From the NCBI RefSeq assembly GCF_002086485.1, contig NZ_MVHF01000009.1:1-64000 (forward strand): 64,000 nt of DNA, in the 5' to 3' direction. This document shows, piece after piece, positions 27,291 to 38,813 of the stretch. The notes beneath the pieces were generated by a model. It was not told the DNA's origin and did not search any database. It was given only the letters and a program-made list of their open reading frames with translations. A program made the translations under genes and the position numbers. The stretch comes from Mycobacterium aquaticum (GTDB taxonomy: Bacteria > Actinomycetota > Actinomycetes > Mycobacteriales > Mycobacteriaceae). Within the stretch, counting starts at the first letter, position 1. Every line of letters begins with the position of its first letter.

Positions 27291-28361
27291 TCAACGCTTC
27301 CGCTTCTTGGGGCGCGCGCCGGGCTTCGGGGTACGGCCGGCGGTATCCGCCGACGCCGTGTCCCCGGCGCTGCTGTCTCCCGTGCCATCGGTCGATGCGG
27401 CGGGCGTCGATTCCGCCTCGTCCTCATCGCCAGGATTGGACTGTGCCTTACGCGGCCGGTTCGGCTTGGCTCCCGGCGCCGGCGCATTGGCCGCCCGCCT
27501 CTCCATCGCCTCGACCTTCTTGGCTTCCTCTTCCTTCTCGATCATGCCGAACACGTAGTGCTGCTGACCGAAGGTCCAGATGTTGTTGGCGAACCAGTAC
27601 AGGATGATCGCCAGCGGCAGGAACGGTCCGCCGGCGACGACGCCGAACGGGAACACATAGAGGGCCAGCTTGTTCATCATCGCCGTCTGCGGGTTGGCGG
27701 CGGCCTCGGGGCTCTGCCGTGCAACCGACGCCCGGCTGTTGAAGTAGGTCGCGATGCCGGCCAGGATCATGATCGGCACACCGACCGCGATCACCGAGAT
27801 CCGGTTGAATTCGGTGAACGCGTCCAGACCTGTCTTCTGGATCATGGTGGCGCCCAATGGGGCACCGAACAGATTCGCGTCGAGGAAATTCGCGACGTCG
27901 GTCGGGCTGAACACGTAGTTGCCCGTGGCCCGGTTCTCGGCGACCGTCATGTGCACCTGACCGAACCCACCTTGGGTCCGGTTGAAGGAGCGCAGCACGT
28001 GGAACAGTCCGAGGAACACCGGCACCTGCGCGAGCATCGGCAGACAGCCGAGGATCGGATTGAACCCGTGTTCGCGCTGCAGCTTCTGCATCTCCAGCGC
28101 CATGCGCTGGCGGTCCTTGCCGTACTTCTTCTGCAGCGCCTTGATCTGCGGCTGCAGTTCCTGCATCTGCCGCGTCGTCCGGATCTGCTTGACGAACGGC
28201 TTGTAGAGGATCGCACGCAGGGTGAACACCAGGAACATCACCGACAGCGCCCAGGCGAAGAAGTTCTGCGGGCCGAGGATGAAGGCGAACGCCTTGTACC
28301 AAACCCACATGATCGCCGACACCGGGTAATAGATGATGTCGAGGCTGAAGAAGTTAAACAT
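27291..28361 (-). CDS. yidC: Membrane protein insertase YidC
   Basis: A 356-residue insertase (YidC1/Oxa1 type) that inserts and folds membrane proteins with or without SecYEG. Five hydrophobic segments and the conserved block [20 protein letters not shown] are visible. A long hydrophilic Ala/Pro/Asp tail ends in PKKRKR, probably contacting ribosomes. The start at 28361 ([13 protein letters not shown]) aligns with the M. tuberculosis N-terminus; upstream ATGs at 28379 and 28391 are possible. It overlaps yidD by 8 bp. Confidence 0.92.
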   Translation of the reverse strand: MFNFFSLDIIYYPVSAIMWVWYKAFAFILGPQNFFAWALSVMFLVFTLRAILYKPFVKQIRTTRQMQELQPQIKALQKKYGKDRQRMALEMQKLQREHGFNPILGCLPMLAQVPVFLGLFHVLRSFNRTQGGFGQVHMTVAENRATGNYVFSPTDVANFLDANLFGAPLGATMIQKTGLDAFTEFNRISVIAVGVPIMILAGIATYFNSRASVARQSPEAAANPQTAMMNKLALYVFPFGVVAGGPFLPLAIILYWFANNIWTFGQQHYVFGMIEKEEEAKKVEAMERRAANAPAPGAKPNRPRKAQSNPGDEDEAESTPAASTDGTGDSSAGDTASADTAGRTPKPGARPKKRKR

Positions 28362-28638
28362 AGGACTCGTTTCTGCCATCTCCGACGGCATCAGCGTTGC
28401 GGCGCTCTGGTATCGGATCCCATCCTCCCCGATGCCACGGGCCGCACTTCAGCAGCCGAACCGTGGCCAGCCAGCCACCGTAGAAAAGCCCGTACTCGGT
28501 GAGTGCATCCACGGCGTACTGGCTACATGTCGGAGTGAATCGGCAGGAGGGCAGACGCAGTGGAGAGATCATGTGTCGATACAGCTGGATCAAGAAGATC
28601 ACAGCGCGAGCCGCGCCCGCGCTTGCCCGCCGGATCAT
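28354..28638 (-). CDS. yidD: Membrane protein insertion efficiency factor YidD
   Basis: A 94-residue protein with the family signature [19 protein letters not shown] and [13 protein letters not shown], including the conserved cysteines, and the C-terminal [13 protein letters not shown]. It assists YidC-dependent insertion at the membrane. It overlaps rnpA (4 bp) and yidC (8 bp), the standard compact arrangement. Confidence 0.93.
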   Translation of the reverse strand: MIRRASAGAARAVIFLIQLYRHMISPLRLPSCRFTPTCSQYAVDALTEYGLFYGGWLATVRLLKCGPWHRGGWDPIPERRNADAVGDGRNESYV

Positions 28639-28988
28639 GAAGCGGTTCCGTGCCGCGCAACCCGCTCAAGCGCAGCAGCGAGTTGCCGTTCCAATCGTGA
28701 CGAAAGCGCATCCCGGCAACTCGGCCGGGCTCGGATCACCACACGGTCCGTGGGTTCGAGGCGGGGCAGCACGGTACGGGCGGCGTGCCGAAGACGGCGC
28801 GCCACCCGATGACGTTCTACGGCGTTACCGACGGACTTGGAGACCACCAAACCGACGCGTGGCCCACTGGGGTCCAGCTCGTCGCGCAACGCATGAACCA
28901 CGACATCGGGTTGTACTGCGCGCACGCCACGGCTGACGGTGACACTGAATTCCGCGGACCGCCTCATCCGGTTCTGAGCCGGAAGCAC
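28635..28988 (-). CDS. rnpA: Ribonuclease P protein component
   Basis: A 117-residue basic protein that binds the RNase P RNA for tRNA 5' maturation. The RNR-like motif is visible as [17 protein letters not shown], with the substrate-binding face MRRSAEF upstream. It lies 21 bp after rpmH and overlaps yidD by 4 bp. It corresponds to Rv3922c-type rnpA in the mycobacterial origin cluster. Confidence 0.93.
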   Translation of the reverse strand: MLPAQNRMRRSAEFSVTVSRGVRAVQPDVVVHALRDELDPSGPRVGLVVSKSVGNAVERHRVARRLRHAARTVLPRLEPTDRVVIRARPSCRDALSSRLERQLAAALERVARHGTAS

Positions 28989-29009
28989 CGCGCTAGATCC
29001 TGCGTCGAA

Positions 29010-29153
29010 TCACGCAGTGAGCGAGCGACGGCCCTTGCTACGGCGGCTGGAGACGATGGCGCGACCGGCACGGGTCCGCATACGCAGCCGGAACCCATGA
29101 ACGCGCGCACGGCGACGGTTGTTCGGCTGGAAGGTCCGCTTGCCCTTGGCCAC
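29010..29153 (-). CDS. rpmH: 50S ribosomal protein L34
   Basis: A 47-residue highly basic protein, [20 protein letters not shown] then [20 protein letters not shown] and GRRSLTA. The TFQPNxRRRAxxHGFRxRM signature and the C-terminal GRxxLTA identify L34. Start is GTG at 29153, preceded on its strand by AGGAGA. It is the first gene of the rpmH-rnpA-yidD-yidC-jag-rsmG-parA-parB series. Confidence 0.96.
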   Translation of the reverse strand: MAKGKRTFQPNNRRRARVHGFRLRMRTRAGRAIVSSRRSKGRRSLTA

Positions 29154-29192
29154 GGCAATCTCTCCTTGTTTCTATGTGGCACCCGCGACTCG

Positions 29193-29211
29193 CCGACACG
29201 AAGTGTGTCGG
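29193..29211 (-). promoter_or_regulatory. Stem-loop in the rpmH leader
   Basis: CCGACAC-GAAGT-GTGTCGG forms a perfect 7-bp stem with a 5-nt loop, 39 bp upstream of the rpmH GTG. It could be a leader-regulatory hairpin or an operator. Confidence 0.35.
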
Positions 29212-29566
29212 AGAAGACGCGACTACCCCTAATAAGCTGTCGGTGCGTCGTGCTCTACTTACCGGCGCAGACTCCGGGCGGACCAGGATCGCAGCCGTAT
29301 CGCCACGTGCGGGCGACTGCTCGAGGGTACTGACGAGTCTTCGCTGGGTCAAACCTGCGATCCTCGCCTGCCGCCAATGTTGCAGAACGGTTGGCACGTC
29401 GAACGAAAACTGTTAGCTTCTGCCAATACCGTTCGTAGCCGCCCGGCACCGGGATTGGCCTCAGACAGGAACCGAGGACGTCAAACAGCCGCCACATCCC
29501 CACACTATGTGAGCCACGGCTGCGACATCCTCCGCACAAGTCAACAGAAACGACGACGACTGTCCT

Positions 29567-29599
29567 TTTTCCACAACCTGTGGATAAATATGTGGACAG
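29567..29599. promoter_or_regulatory. DnaA-box cluster upstream of dnaA
   Basis: TTTTCCACA (29567-29575), the perfect reverse box TGTGGATAA (29579-29587) and TGTGGACAG (29591-29599) lie 64-97 bp before the dnaA start. They match TTATCCACA or the mycobacterial TTGTCCACA with zero to one mismatch. Their place suggests DnaA autoregulation or part of the origin. Confidence 0.75.
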
Positions 29600-29663
29600 T
29601 TCGTCTTCGTTCTATTGGTCGTCCGTGGATGGACCTCCAGGACAGTAAAGGGGGTAACCGTCG

Positions 29664-31118
29664 ATGACAGCTGACCCCGACCCACCCTTCGTCTCCATCT
29701 GGAACGACGTCGTCGCCGAACTCAATGGCGACACCACCCCTCAGCAAAGGGCCTGGCTGAAGCTCGTACAGCCGCTGGTCATCACTGAGGGGTTTGCTCT
29801 GCTGTCGGTGCCCACGCCGTTCGTGCAGAACGAAATCGAGCGTCACCTGCGGGAACCCATCGTCTCGGCGCTCAGCCGCCGGCTCGGCCAACGCGTCGAG
29901 CTCGGCGTCCGGATCGCGACGCCGAGCCCGTCGGACGAGGCCGATATCTCCGACAGCCACCTCGAGCCGGCACCGCCGGACATCGACGAGGTGGACGACG
30001 ACCGCGCGGCCCGCGTCAACGTCGAGGAGAGCTGGCCCACCTACTTCAGCAACCCGCAGCCGAGCGCGGCCACGCCCGACGCCAATGCGGTCAACCTGAA
30101 CCGCCGCTACACGTTCGACACCTTCGTCATCGGGGCGTCCAACCGCTTCGCCCATGCCGCGACCCTCGCGATCGCCGAGGCCCCCGCCCGGGCGTACAAC
30201 CCGTTGTTCATCTGGGGTGAGTCCGGGCTCGGCAAGACTCATCTGCTGCACGCGGCTGGCAACTATGCCCAGCGCCTCTTCCCCGGCATGCGCGTGAAGT
30301 ACGTCTCGACCGAGGAATTCACCAACGACTTCATCAACTCGCTGCGCGACGACCGCAAGGCGTCGTTCAAGCGCAGCTACCGCGACATCGACATCCTGCT
30401 CGTCGACGACATCCAGTTCATCGAGGGCAAGGAAGGTATCCAGGAAGAGTTCTTCCACACCTTCAACACGCTGCACAACGCGAACAAGCAGATCGTCATC
30501 TCGTCGGACCGGCCGCCCAAACAGCTGGCCACGCTCGAGGACCGGCTGCGTACCCGTTTCGAGTGGGGCCTGATCACCGACGTGCAGCCCCCCGAGCTGG
30601 AAACCCGCATCGCGATTCTGCGCAAGAAAGCTCAGATGGACCGGCTCGACGTGCCCGGCGACGTCCTCGAACTCATCGCCAGCAGCATCGAACGCAACAT
30701 CCGTGAGCTCGAGGGTGCCCTGATCCGCGTGACGGCGTTCGCCTCGCTGAACAAGACGCGCATCGACAAGTCACTGGCCGAGGTGGTGCTTCGCGACCTC
30801 ATCGCCGACGCCACGACCATGCAGATCAGCACCGCGGCCATCATGGCCGCCACGGCGGAGTACTTCGAGACCACCGTGGAGGAGCTGCGCGGGCCCGGTA
30901 AGACCCGGGCACTGGCGCAGTCCCGGCAGATCGCCATGTACCTGTGCCGTGAACTCACGGATCTCTCGCTGCCCAAGATCGGCCAAGCCTTCGGGCGCGA
31001 TCACACGACGGTGATGTACGCCGAGAAGAAGATTCGCGGTGAGATGGCCGAACGACGCGAGGTTTTCGACCACGTGAAGGAACTCACCACGCGGATCCGC
31101 CAGCGCGCCAAGCGCTGA
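29664..31118 (+). CDS. dnaA: Chromosomal replication initiator DnaA
   Basis: A 484-residue initiator. Domain I (about 1-90) mediates oligomerisation and helicase contacts, and domain II (about 91-150) is an acidic linker. Domain III is AAA+ with Walker [11 protein letters not shown] at 185-194 and Walker B LLVDDIQF. Domain IV binds DnaA boxes with the signature [15 protein letters not shown]. It corresponds to Rv0001. The ATG at 29664 follows AAAGGGGG. Boxes lie both upstream and downstream. Confidence 0.98.
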   Translation: MTADPDPPFVSIWNDVVAELNGDTTPQQRAWLKLVQPLVITEGFALLSVPTPFVQNEIERHLREPIVSALSRRLGQRVELGVRIATPSPSDEADISDSHLEPAPPDIDEVDDDRAARVNVEESWPTYFSNPQPSAATPDANAVNLNRRYTFDTFVIGASNRFAHAATLAIAEAPARAYNPLFIWGESGLGKTHLLHAAGNYAQRLFPGMRVKYVSTEEFTNDFINSLRDDRKASFKRSYRDIDILLVDDIQFIEGKEGIQEEFFHTFNTLHNANKQIVISSDRPPKQLATLEDRLRTRFEWGLITDVQPPELETRIAILRKKAQMDRLDVPGDVLELIASSIERNIRELEGALIRVTAFASLNKTRIDKSLAEVVLRDLIADATTMQISTAAIMAATAEYFETTVEELRGPGKTRALAQSRQIAMYLCRELTDLSLPKIGQAFGRDHTTVMYAEKKIRGEMAERREVFDHVKELTTRIRQRAKR

Positions 31119-31719
31119 CGCCGCCCTCTCGATACTCCCCGGACGCCCCTCGGTGTCGTTTTGGGCACGATTCGCGTCCCACATTGTGGTCACGCGCGCT
31201 CAGGATCCGATCGATCCGAACAACAACTTTTGTCACAGCTGCGTCAGCGGTCACAGTTGCACGCCCCAAAACCCTGTGGACAGCACTGTGCACAACCTGC
31301 GGGCAAATCACAGGATTACCGGGGGAACGATCCACACGGCTCGAGTTCTCCACAACGGCCCCGCCCGCCGTGCACCGGTCTCCACAGCCGACTCACACCA
31401 CGACACACCGGCGGTACTGGGCTTACACCGCTTCATCCCCAGATTCCACAGTCCCTATTACTGTTACTCAAATATCTACTCATAATTCTTCTTAGAAGAA
31501 GCCTGTTGGGGACATCTCGACTCGAGCCACGCCTCGCATGCCCGGTGTCCTTCGAGGTCACCCCGATCGATTAGCTTTCAAGTTCATGCGGAAAGCTCTA
31601 CGGTGGTTCTTCGACGACGGTTTCTCCAGCGTGCTCGCGTGGCATTACGCTGCGCAGCATCGACGAGAAACCGCTGGTTAGAGCTCATTGTGGGGATTAT
31701 TCGAAGGGGCGCATAAGAC
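31119..31719. other. Origin of replication (oriC)
   Basis: A 601-bp gene-free region between dnaA and dnaN, the mycobacterial oriC position. DnaA-box-like nonamers include TTGTCACAG (31229), TGTGGACAG (31275), TGTGCACAA (31287), TTCTCCACA (31346), GTCTCCACA (31378) and GATTCCACA (31442). They lead into the most AT-rich stretch of the window, about 31455-31500, a good DNA-unwinding element candidate. That stretch ends in an inverted repeat TTCTTCT-T-AGAAGAA (31486-31500). The dnaN promoter must also lie here. Confidence 0.88.
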
Positions 31720-32910
31720 GTGTCGACGACGACGGCTGGGCTGACCGACCTGAAGTTTCGCGTGGTACGCGAGGACTTCGCGGACGCGGTGGCCTGGGTG
31801 GCCCGGAACCTGCCGAGCCGGCCCACCATCCCGGTACTGGCCGGTGTGCTTCTCACCGGGACCGATGACGGACTGACCATCTCCGGCTTCGATTACGAAG
31901 TCTCCGCAGAGGTGCGCGTTGCAGCCGAAATCGCTTCTCCTGGAAGCGTTTTGGTGTCCGGTCGGCTGCTCTCGGACATCACCAAGGCGCTGCCGGGCAA
32001 GCCGGTGGACATCAGCGTGGAAGGCACCCGCGTCGCCCTGACCTGCGGAAGTGCCCGGTTCTCGCTGCCCACCCTGGCGGTGGAGGACTACCCGGCTCTG
32101 CCTGCACTCCCGGACGAGACCGGGGTGGTGGCCGCCGATCTGTTCGCCGAGGCCATCGGCCAGGTCGCCGTGGCCGCGGGCCGGGACGACACGCTGCCGA
32201 TGCTGACCGGCATTCGCGTCGAAATCTCTGGTGAATCAGTCGTTTTGGCCGCCACCGACCGGTTCCGCCTGGCAGTTCGGGAGCTCACCTGGGTGGCCAC
32301 CGCGGCGGATGTCGAGGCTGCCGTGCTGGTGCCGGCCAAGACACTCGCCGAGGCGGCCAAAGCAGGCACCGACGGCACCGAGGTGCACCTGTCGCTGGGG
32401 TCCGGGCCGTCGGTCGGCAAGGACGGCCTGCTGGGCATCCGCAGTAACGGCAAGCGCAGCACCACCCGCCTGCTGGACGCGGAATTCCCGAAGTTCCGCC
32501 AGTTGCTGCCCACCGAGCACACCGCGGTGGCCACCATCGGTGTCGCGGAACTGACCGAGGCCATCAAACGTGTCGCCCTGGTCGCCGACCGTGGGGCGCA
32601 GATCCGCATGGAGTTCGCCGACGACGTGCTGCGACTGTCGGCCGGCACCGACGACGTCGGTCGCGCCGAGGAAGACCTACCGGTCTCGTTCGCGGGCGAG
32701 CCGCTCACCATCGCGTTCAACCCGACCTACCTGACCGACGGGTTGGGCTCGTTGCGCTCCGAACGTGTGACATTCGGCTTCACGACACCCAGCCGTCCCG
32801 CAGTGTTGCGGCCGGCGGGCGACGATGATGGGACCGGTGGAGGTGGGCCGTTCCCGGCTGCGCACACCGATTACGTGTACTTGTTGATGCCGGTGCGCCT
32901 TCCTGGCTGA
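31720..32910 (+). CDS. dnaN: DNA polymerase III beta sliding clamp
   Basis: A 396-residue protein made of three clamp domains, the ring that tethers polymerase III to DNA. Recognisable parts are [30 protein letters not shown] at the N-terminus (in the family, start of domain 1), [11 protein letters not shown] and the C-terminal [10 protein letters not shown]. Start is GTG at 31720. Order dnaA-dnaN-gnd-recF is as in M. smegmatis. Confidence 0.97.
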   Translation: MSTTTAGLTDLKFRVVREDFADAVAWVARNLPSRPTIPVLAGVLLTGTDDGLTISGFDYEVSAEVRVAAEIASPGSVLVSGRLLSDITKALPGKPVDISVEGTRVALTCGSARFSLPTLAVEDYPALPALPDETGVVAADLFAEAIGQVAVAAGRDDTLPMLTGIRVEISGESVVLAATDRFRLAVRELTWVATAADVEAAVLVPAKTLAEAAKAGTDGTEVHLSLGSGPSVGKDGLLGIRSNGKRSTTRLLDAEFPKFRQLLPTEHTAVATIGVAELTEAIKRVALVADRGAQIRMEFADDVLRLSAGTDDVGRAEEDLPVSFAGEPLTIAFNPTYLTDGLGSLRSERVTFGFTTPSRPAVLRPAGDDDGTGGGGPFPAAHTDYVYLLMPVRLPG

Positions 32911-32935
32911 CCGGCCCGGCGAAAGAGGAACCCAC

Positions 32936-33829
32936 ATGCAACTGGGGCTGATCGGCCTGGGCAAGATGGGCTACAACATGCGTGAGCGGCTGCGGAAGGG
33001 CGGTCACGAGGTCATCGGCTACGACCCGCGCCCCGAGGTCAGCGATGTGGCCAGCCTGGCCGACCTGGCAGCGGAGCTCACCGCGCCTCGAGTGGTCTGG
33101 GTGATGGTCCCGTCGGGAACCATCACCGACCAGACCATCGTGTCGCTGGCCGACGTGCTCAGCCCGGGTGACCTGGTGATCGATGGCGGCAACTCCCGCT
33201 ACACCGAGGATGGCCCGCACGCAAAGCTGTTGGGCGAGAAGGGTATTGCGTACATCGACGCCGGCGTGTCCGGTGGCGTGTGGGGCCTGACCGAAGGCTA
33301 CGGCCTGATGGTCGGCGGCAGCGACGAGGACGTGGCCAGGGCCATGCCGATCTTCGACACGCTGCGCCCGGCCGGTGAACTCGCCGACGGATTCGTCCAC
33401 GCCGGCCCGGTGGGTGCCGGGCACTACGCCAAGATGGTGCACAACGGCATCGAGTACGGATTGATGCACGCCTACGCCGAGGGCTACGAACTGCTGGCGG
33501 CCGAGGACCTGATCAAGAGCCCGCAGGCGGTGATCCAGGCCTGGACCAACGGCACGGTGGTGCGGTCGTGGCTGCAGGAACTCTTGGCCAAGGCGCTCAA
33601 GGAAGACCCCGGTTTCGACGAGATCACCGGCTACACAGAGGATTCCGGCGAAGGCCGGTGGACTGTCGAAGAGGCGATCCACCACCGCGTACCGATGCCG
33701 GTGATCGCCGCGTCCCTGTTCGCGCGGTTCGCCTCGAGGCAAGAGGACTCCCCCACCATGAAAGCGGTGGCGGCGCTGCGCAACCAGTTCGGTGGACACG
33801 CCGTGCAGAGGATCAGCGAGTCCGGGTGA
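32936..33829 (+). CDS. gnd: 6-phosphogluconate dehydrogenase, short (YqeC/GndA-like) type
   Basis: A 297-residue oxidative decarboxylase that converts 6-phosphogluconate to ribulose 5-phosphate. The Rossmann motif [12 protein letters not shown] is at residues 4-15, and the substrate-binding [10 protein letters not shown] and catalytic [18 protein letters not shown] are present. It is shorter than the roughly 470-residue NADP type; the short form is usually NAD-preferring. Presence between dnaN and recF is typical for fast-growing mycobacteria. It ends 64 bp before recF. Confidence 0.9.
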   Translation: MQLGLIGLGKMGYNMRERLRKGGHEVIGYDPRPEVSDVASLADLAAELTAPRVVWVMVPSGTITDQTIVSLADVLSPGDLVIDGGNSRYTEDGPHAKLLGEKGIAYIDAGVSGGVWGLTEGYGLMVGGSDEDVARAMPIFDTLRPAGELADGFVHAGPVGAGHYAKMVHNGIEYGLMHAYAEGYELLAAEDLIKSPQAVIQAWTNGTVVRSWLQELLAKALKEDPGFDEITGYTEDSGEGRWTVEEAIHHRVPMPVIAASLFARFASRQEDSPTMKAVAALRNQFGGHAVQRISESG

Positions 33830-33893
33830 TCCTGCCCGACGGGGCGCACGTAGCGCGCAGGAGTGCGGGCGAAATGGCACGGAAGGTATGGCC

Positions 33894-35051
33894 GTGTACG
33901 CCCGCCACCTGACCTTGACCGATTTCCGGTCCTGGGCGCACGCCGACGTGGACCTCGAGCCCGGCCGGACCGTATTCGTCGGTCCCAACGGCTTCGGAAA
34001 GACGAACCTCGTTGAAGCCCTGTGGTATTCGGCGACGCTCGGATCCCACAGGGTGGCCACCGACGCGCCGTTGATCCGGGCCGGTGCGGACCGTGCGGTG
34101 GTCTCGACCATCGTCGTCAACGACGGGCGGGAACTCGCGGTGGATCTCGAGATCACCACGGGCCGGGCCAACAAGGCCCGGCTCAACCGGTCTCCGGTCC
34201 GCAGCCCGCGTGAGGTGCTCGGGGTGTTGCGCGCGGTGTTGTTCAGCCCGGAGGATCTCGCGCTGGTCCGCGGTGATCCAGGGGAACGACGCCGGTACCT
34301 CGACGAGCTCGCGACGACCTGTCGTCCGGCGATCGCGGGGGTGCGCGCCGACTATGACAAGGTGGTGCGCCAGCGCACCGCTTTGTTGAAAACCGCTGCG
34401 GGAGCACGCTATCGGGGTGACACCAGCGTGCTGAGCACCCTCGAGGTGTGGGACGGTCATCTGGCCGCGCACGGCGCGGCGCTGATCGCGGCCCGCATCA
34501 AACTCGTCGAACAACTGCACCCGGAAGTCCAGAAGGCCTACCAGCTGCTGGCGCCGGCGTCACGGCCCGCGGCCATCCGCTACCGCAGCTCGGTCGAGGC
34601 GATCGAGAACGCACCCGGCCCGGAATCGGTCGAGTTCTACGAGGCCGCCCTGCTGGATGCGCTGGCCCGCCGCCGCGATGCCGAACTCGAGCGCGGGGTG
34701 TGTCTGGTCGGCCCGCACCGCGACGATCTCGAGCTGCGCCTCGGCGATCAGCCTGCGAAAGGCTTTGCCAGCCACGGTGAATCGTGGTCGATGGCGTTGG
34801 CACTGCGACTCGGGGCCTACGAGTTGTTGCGTGCGGACGGTGCGGAGCCGGTGCTGCTGCTCGACGACGTGTTCGCCGAACTCGATGTGTCGCGGCGGCG
34901 CGCGCTGGCCGGGGTCGCCGCGGCGGCAGAGCAGGTGCTCGTCACGGCCGCGGTGGGTGAGGACATCCCTGACGACTGGGATGCCCGCCGCGTCGAGATC
35001 CGGATGATCGATGGCGAAAACGGACGAATTTCGGTGGTGCACAGTGACTGA
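33894..35051 (+). CDS. recF: DNA recombination/repair ATPase RecF
   Basis: A 385-residue SMC-like ATPase that helps load RecA at gaps. Walker A GPNGFGKT is at residues 30-37, the signature region includes [17 protein letters not shown], and Walker B is [12 protein letters not shown]. The GTG at 33894 is preferred: it gives [14 protein letters not shown], the same start as M. tuberculosis RecF and a good spacing from GGAAGG at 33881. An ATG two codons earlier lies too close to that site. It overlaps dciA by 8 bp. Confidence 0.95.
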   Translation: MYARHLTLTDFRSWAHADVDLEPGRTVFVGPNGFGKTNLVEALWYSATLGSHRVATDAPLIRAGADRAVVSTIVVNDGRELAVDLEITTGRANKARLNRSPVRSPREVLGVLRAVLFSPEDLALVRGDPGERRRYLDELATTCRPAIAGVRADYDKVVRQRTALLKTAAGARYRGDTSVLSTLEVWDGHLAAHGAALIAARIKLVEQLHPEVQKAYQLLAPASRPAAIRYRSSVEAIENAPGPESVEFYEAALLDALARRRDAELERGVCLVGPHRDDLELRLGDQPAKGFASHGESWSMALALRLGAYELLRADGAEPVLLLDDVFAELDVSRRRALAGVAAAAEQVLVTAAVGEDIPDDWDARRVEIRMIDGENGRISVVHSD

Positions 35052-35616
35052 CGACGACACGCCCGAAGACGCCGCCCCGTTCCCGCCCGAACACCTCGCC
35101 GGCCTGCGTGGCATGGACCTGGTGCGGCGCACGCTCGAGGAGGCGCGCGGAGCGGCGCGCAGCCAGGGCAAGGATGTCGGGCGGGGCCGCGCAGCGCCGG
35201 TACGCCGGGTGGCCGGTGGTGCCAGGTCGCGACGCAGCTGGTCGGGGCCAGGACCGGACCGCCGCGACCCGCAGTTGCTCGGGGTGGCGTCGCAGGATCT
35301 GGCCAAGTCCCGCGGTTGGTCGACGCGGGTGTCCGAAGGTGCGGTGTTCGGCCGCTGGCGTGCCGTGGTCGGTGACCAGATCGCCGATCATGCCAATCCG
35401 ACCGGGCTCAACGACGGTGTCTTGACGGTGTCGGCGGAGTCGACGGCGTGGGCCACGCAGCTGCGAATGGTGCAGGCCCAGCTGCTCGCCAAGATCGCCG
35501 CGGCGGTCGGCGACGGTGTGGTGAAGTCGCTGAAGATCGTCGGGCCCGTGGGTCCGTCCTGGCGTAAAGGTCCGCGCAGCGTTCCGGGCCGCGGGCCGCG
35601 GGACACCTACGGCTGA
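35044..35616 (+). CDS. dciA: DciA-type helicase-loading factor (DUF721)
   Basis: A 190-residue protein matching Rv0004. The C-terminal DUF721 domain (about 95-165: [44 protein letters not shown]) has the KH-like pattern of DciA, which helps load the DnaB helicase in bacteria lacking DnaC. The N-terminal 90 residues are basic and probably disordered. The GTG start at 35044 lies within the recF end. Confidence 0.9.
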   Translation: MTDDDTPEDAAPFPPEHLAGLRGMDLVRRTLEEARGAARSQGKDVGRGRAAPVRRVAGGARSRRSWSGPGPDRRDPQLLGVASQDLAKSRGWSTRVSEGAVFGRWRAVVGDQIADHANPTGLNDGVLTVSAESTAWATQLRMVQAQLLAKIAAAVGDGVVKSLKIVGPVGPSWRKGPRSVPGRGPRDTYG

Positions 35617-35786
35617 GGCTTCCGGGCATTCCGCTGAGAGCGCCGAGGCGCTGCAAGACGAGCATCGGGGGCGTCCTCACGCACCCGATGCCGTGAAATT
35701 CAGCGCACGGCGCATATAGATAGGTCAAAACATCGCCGTAGGATCGGTGCTGGCGTCGGTTGACGGTAGACTGTTCGAGGATCTGA

Positions 35787-37847
<2,061 letters not shown>

Positions 37848-37949
37848 CCGGCACGGCCGACATCAGGACGCCCCGCGAAGTTTCCCAGGAGTCACAGCCT
37901 GGTGCGCTAGGTTCGAGTCCAGTGGACAGCTGCCGCGAGGAGGACCACC

Positions 37950-38813
37950 ATGGCGTACCCGGGCCAACCAATGGGCATCGGCGATCCGATAACCGTCCAG
38001 CCGGTAGCGCGTGACCTGACAGCGCCGGGCGTTCTGGGCGTCACCGCGTTGGCGGTCATCGGTTTCGGTATGCAGGCAGGTCCGGTGTACACCGGCAGGA
38101 GTGCCGACGTGCTGGCTGCACAGCCGATCGCCACCTGGTCCGGTGCGGGTGGGCTTGCCCTGCTTCTGGCCGGCTTGCTGGCGATCCCCGGCACCAAGGT
38201 GCCCGCGCACCACTACCGCATCATCGCCGCAGTGCTGTCGGCCTTCGGGTTCCTAGCGGTCGCGATGGGCCTGGTGGTCGGACTGCTGAATCCACCGCCG
38301 GAGACCGGGGTCGGCTGGGCGCTCTACGTCATCGTCGTGTTGGCCCTGGCGCAGACCGTGGTGGCCGTTCTCGCCGTGCGGGCCACCAAAACGCTGCCCG
38401 AGCAACCGTCGTATCCGGATCCGGGCCTGCATGAACAGCATCCGCCTGCCCCTCGCGACTTCGGCGAAGTGACCACGCGTTTCGGTGTCGGTGGCGCGTC
38501 GCCGCGCAGCATGTCCTATGGGCAGGGTCATCAGGCCGGTCAGAACGCGCCGCAACAGCATTCACCGCAGCAGCATGCGCCGCAGCAGGGACCACCACCC
38601 GGATACCGTGATCACCCGGATTTCGTCCCGCCTGCTTCTCCCGCCGGAAGCGGAGCACAACCGGCGCGGCAGGCACCGTCGCACGATTCCCCCGGCGGCT
38701 GGGGACAGACCATGCCGGTGCAACCGGATCGTGGGCAGGCCGGCGGCGGCGCGGGGCCGGATCCGAGCCGCAACTACCCGCGCGGTGGCGAGGGACGTCT
38801 ACCGGGTCTGTAG
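37950..38813 (+). CDS. DUF5336-like membrane protein with Pro/Gln-rich tail (34 kDa antigen family)
   Basis: A 287-residue protein with four hydrophobic segments (about residues 25-43, 62-79, 90-109 and 118-140) and a long Pro/Gln/Gly-rich cytoplasmic or surface tail from about 150 to the end. This topology, including the ...GWALYVIVVLALAQTVVAVLAV segment, resembles the Rv0954 '34 kDa antigen' family. Function is unknown. It follows gyrB by 102 bp with a GAGGAGG ribosome binding site, and it overlaps the convergent eccE tail by 15 bp, so it borders or belongs to the ESX insertion. Confidence 0.7.
   Translation: MAYPGQPMGIGDPITVQPVARDLTAPGVLGVTALAVIGFGMQAGPVYTGRSADVLAAQPIATWSGAGGLALLLAGLLAIPGTKVPAHHYRIIAAVLSAFGFLAVAMGLVVGLLNPPPETGVGWALYVIVVLALAQTVVAVLAVRATKTLPEQPSYPDPGLHEQHPPAPRDFGEVTTRFGVGGASPRSMSYGQGHQAGQNAPQQHSPQQHAPQQGPPPGYRDHPDFVPPASPAGSGAQPARQAPSHDSPGGWGQTMPVQPDRGQAGGGAGPDPSRNYPRGGEGRLPGL

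Larger units (their letters stand above)
29154..29663. other. rpmH-dnaA intergenic region
   Basis: About 510 bp without a gene, between divergent rpmH and dnaA, so it must hold both promoters. A hairpin (29193-29211) lies in the rpmH leader, and DnaA-box-like sites lie within 100 bp of dnaA. Base composition is less GC-rich near dnaA. I see no convincing ORF or RNA gene in it. Confidence 0.7.

Noticed and set aside
35760..35772. TTGACG plus TAGACT as a gyrB -35/-10 pair
   Set aside because: The two hexamers are only 1 bp apart, so they cannot be one promoter; only TAGACT was kept as a weak -10 candidate.
38540..38590. CAGCA-rich repeats as a CRISPR or VNTR array
   Set aside because: They encode the Gln/Pro-rich tail of the DUF5336-like protein and lack regular repeat-spacer structure.
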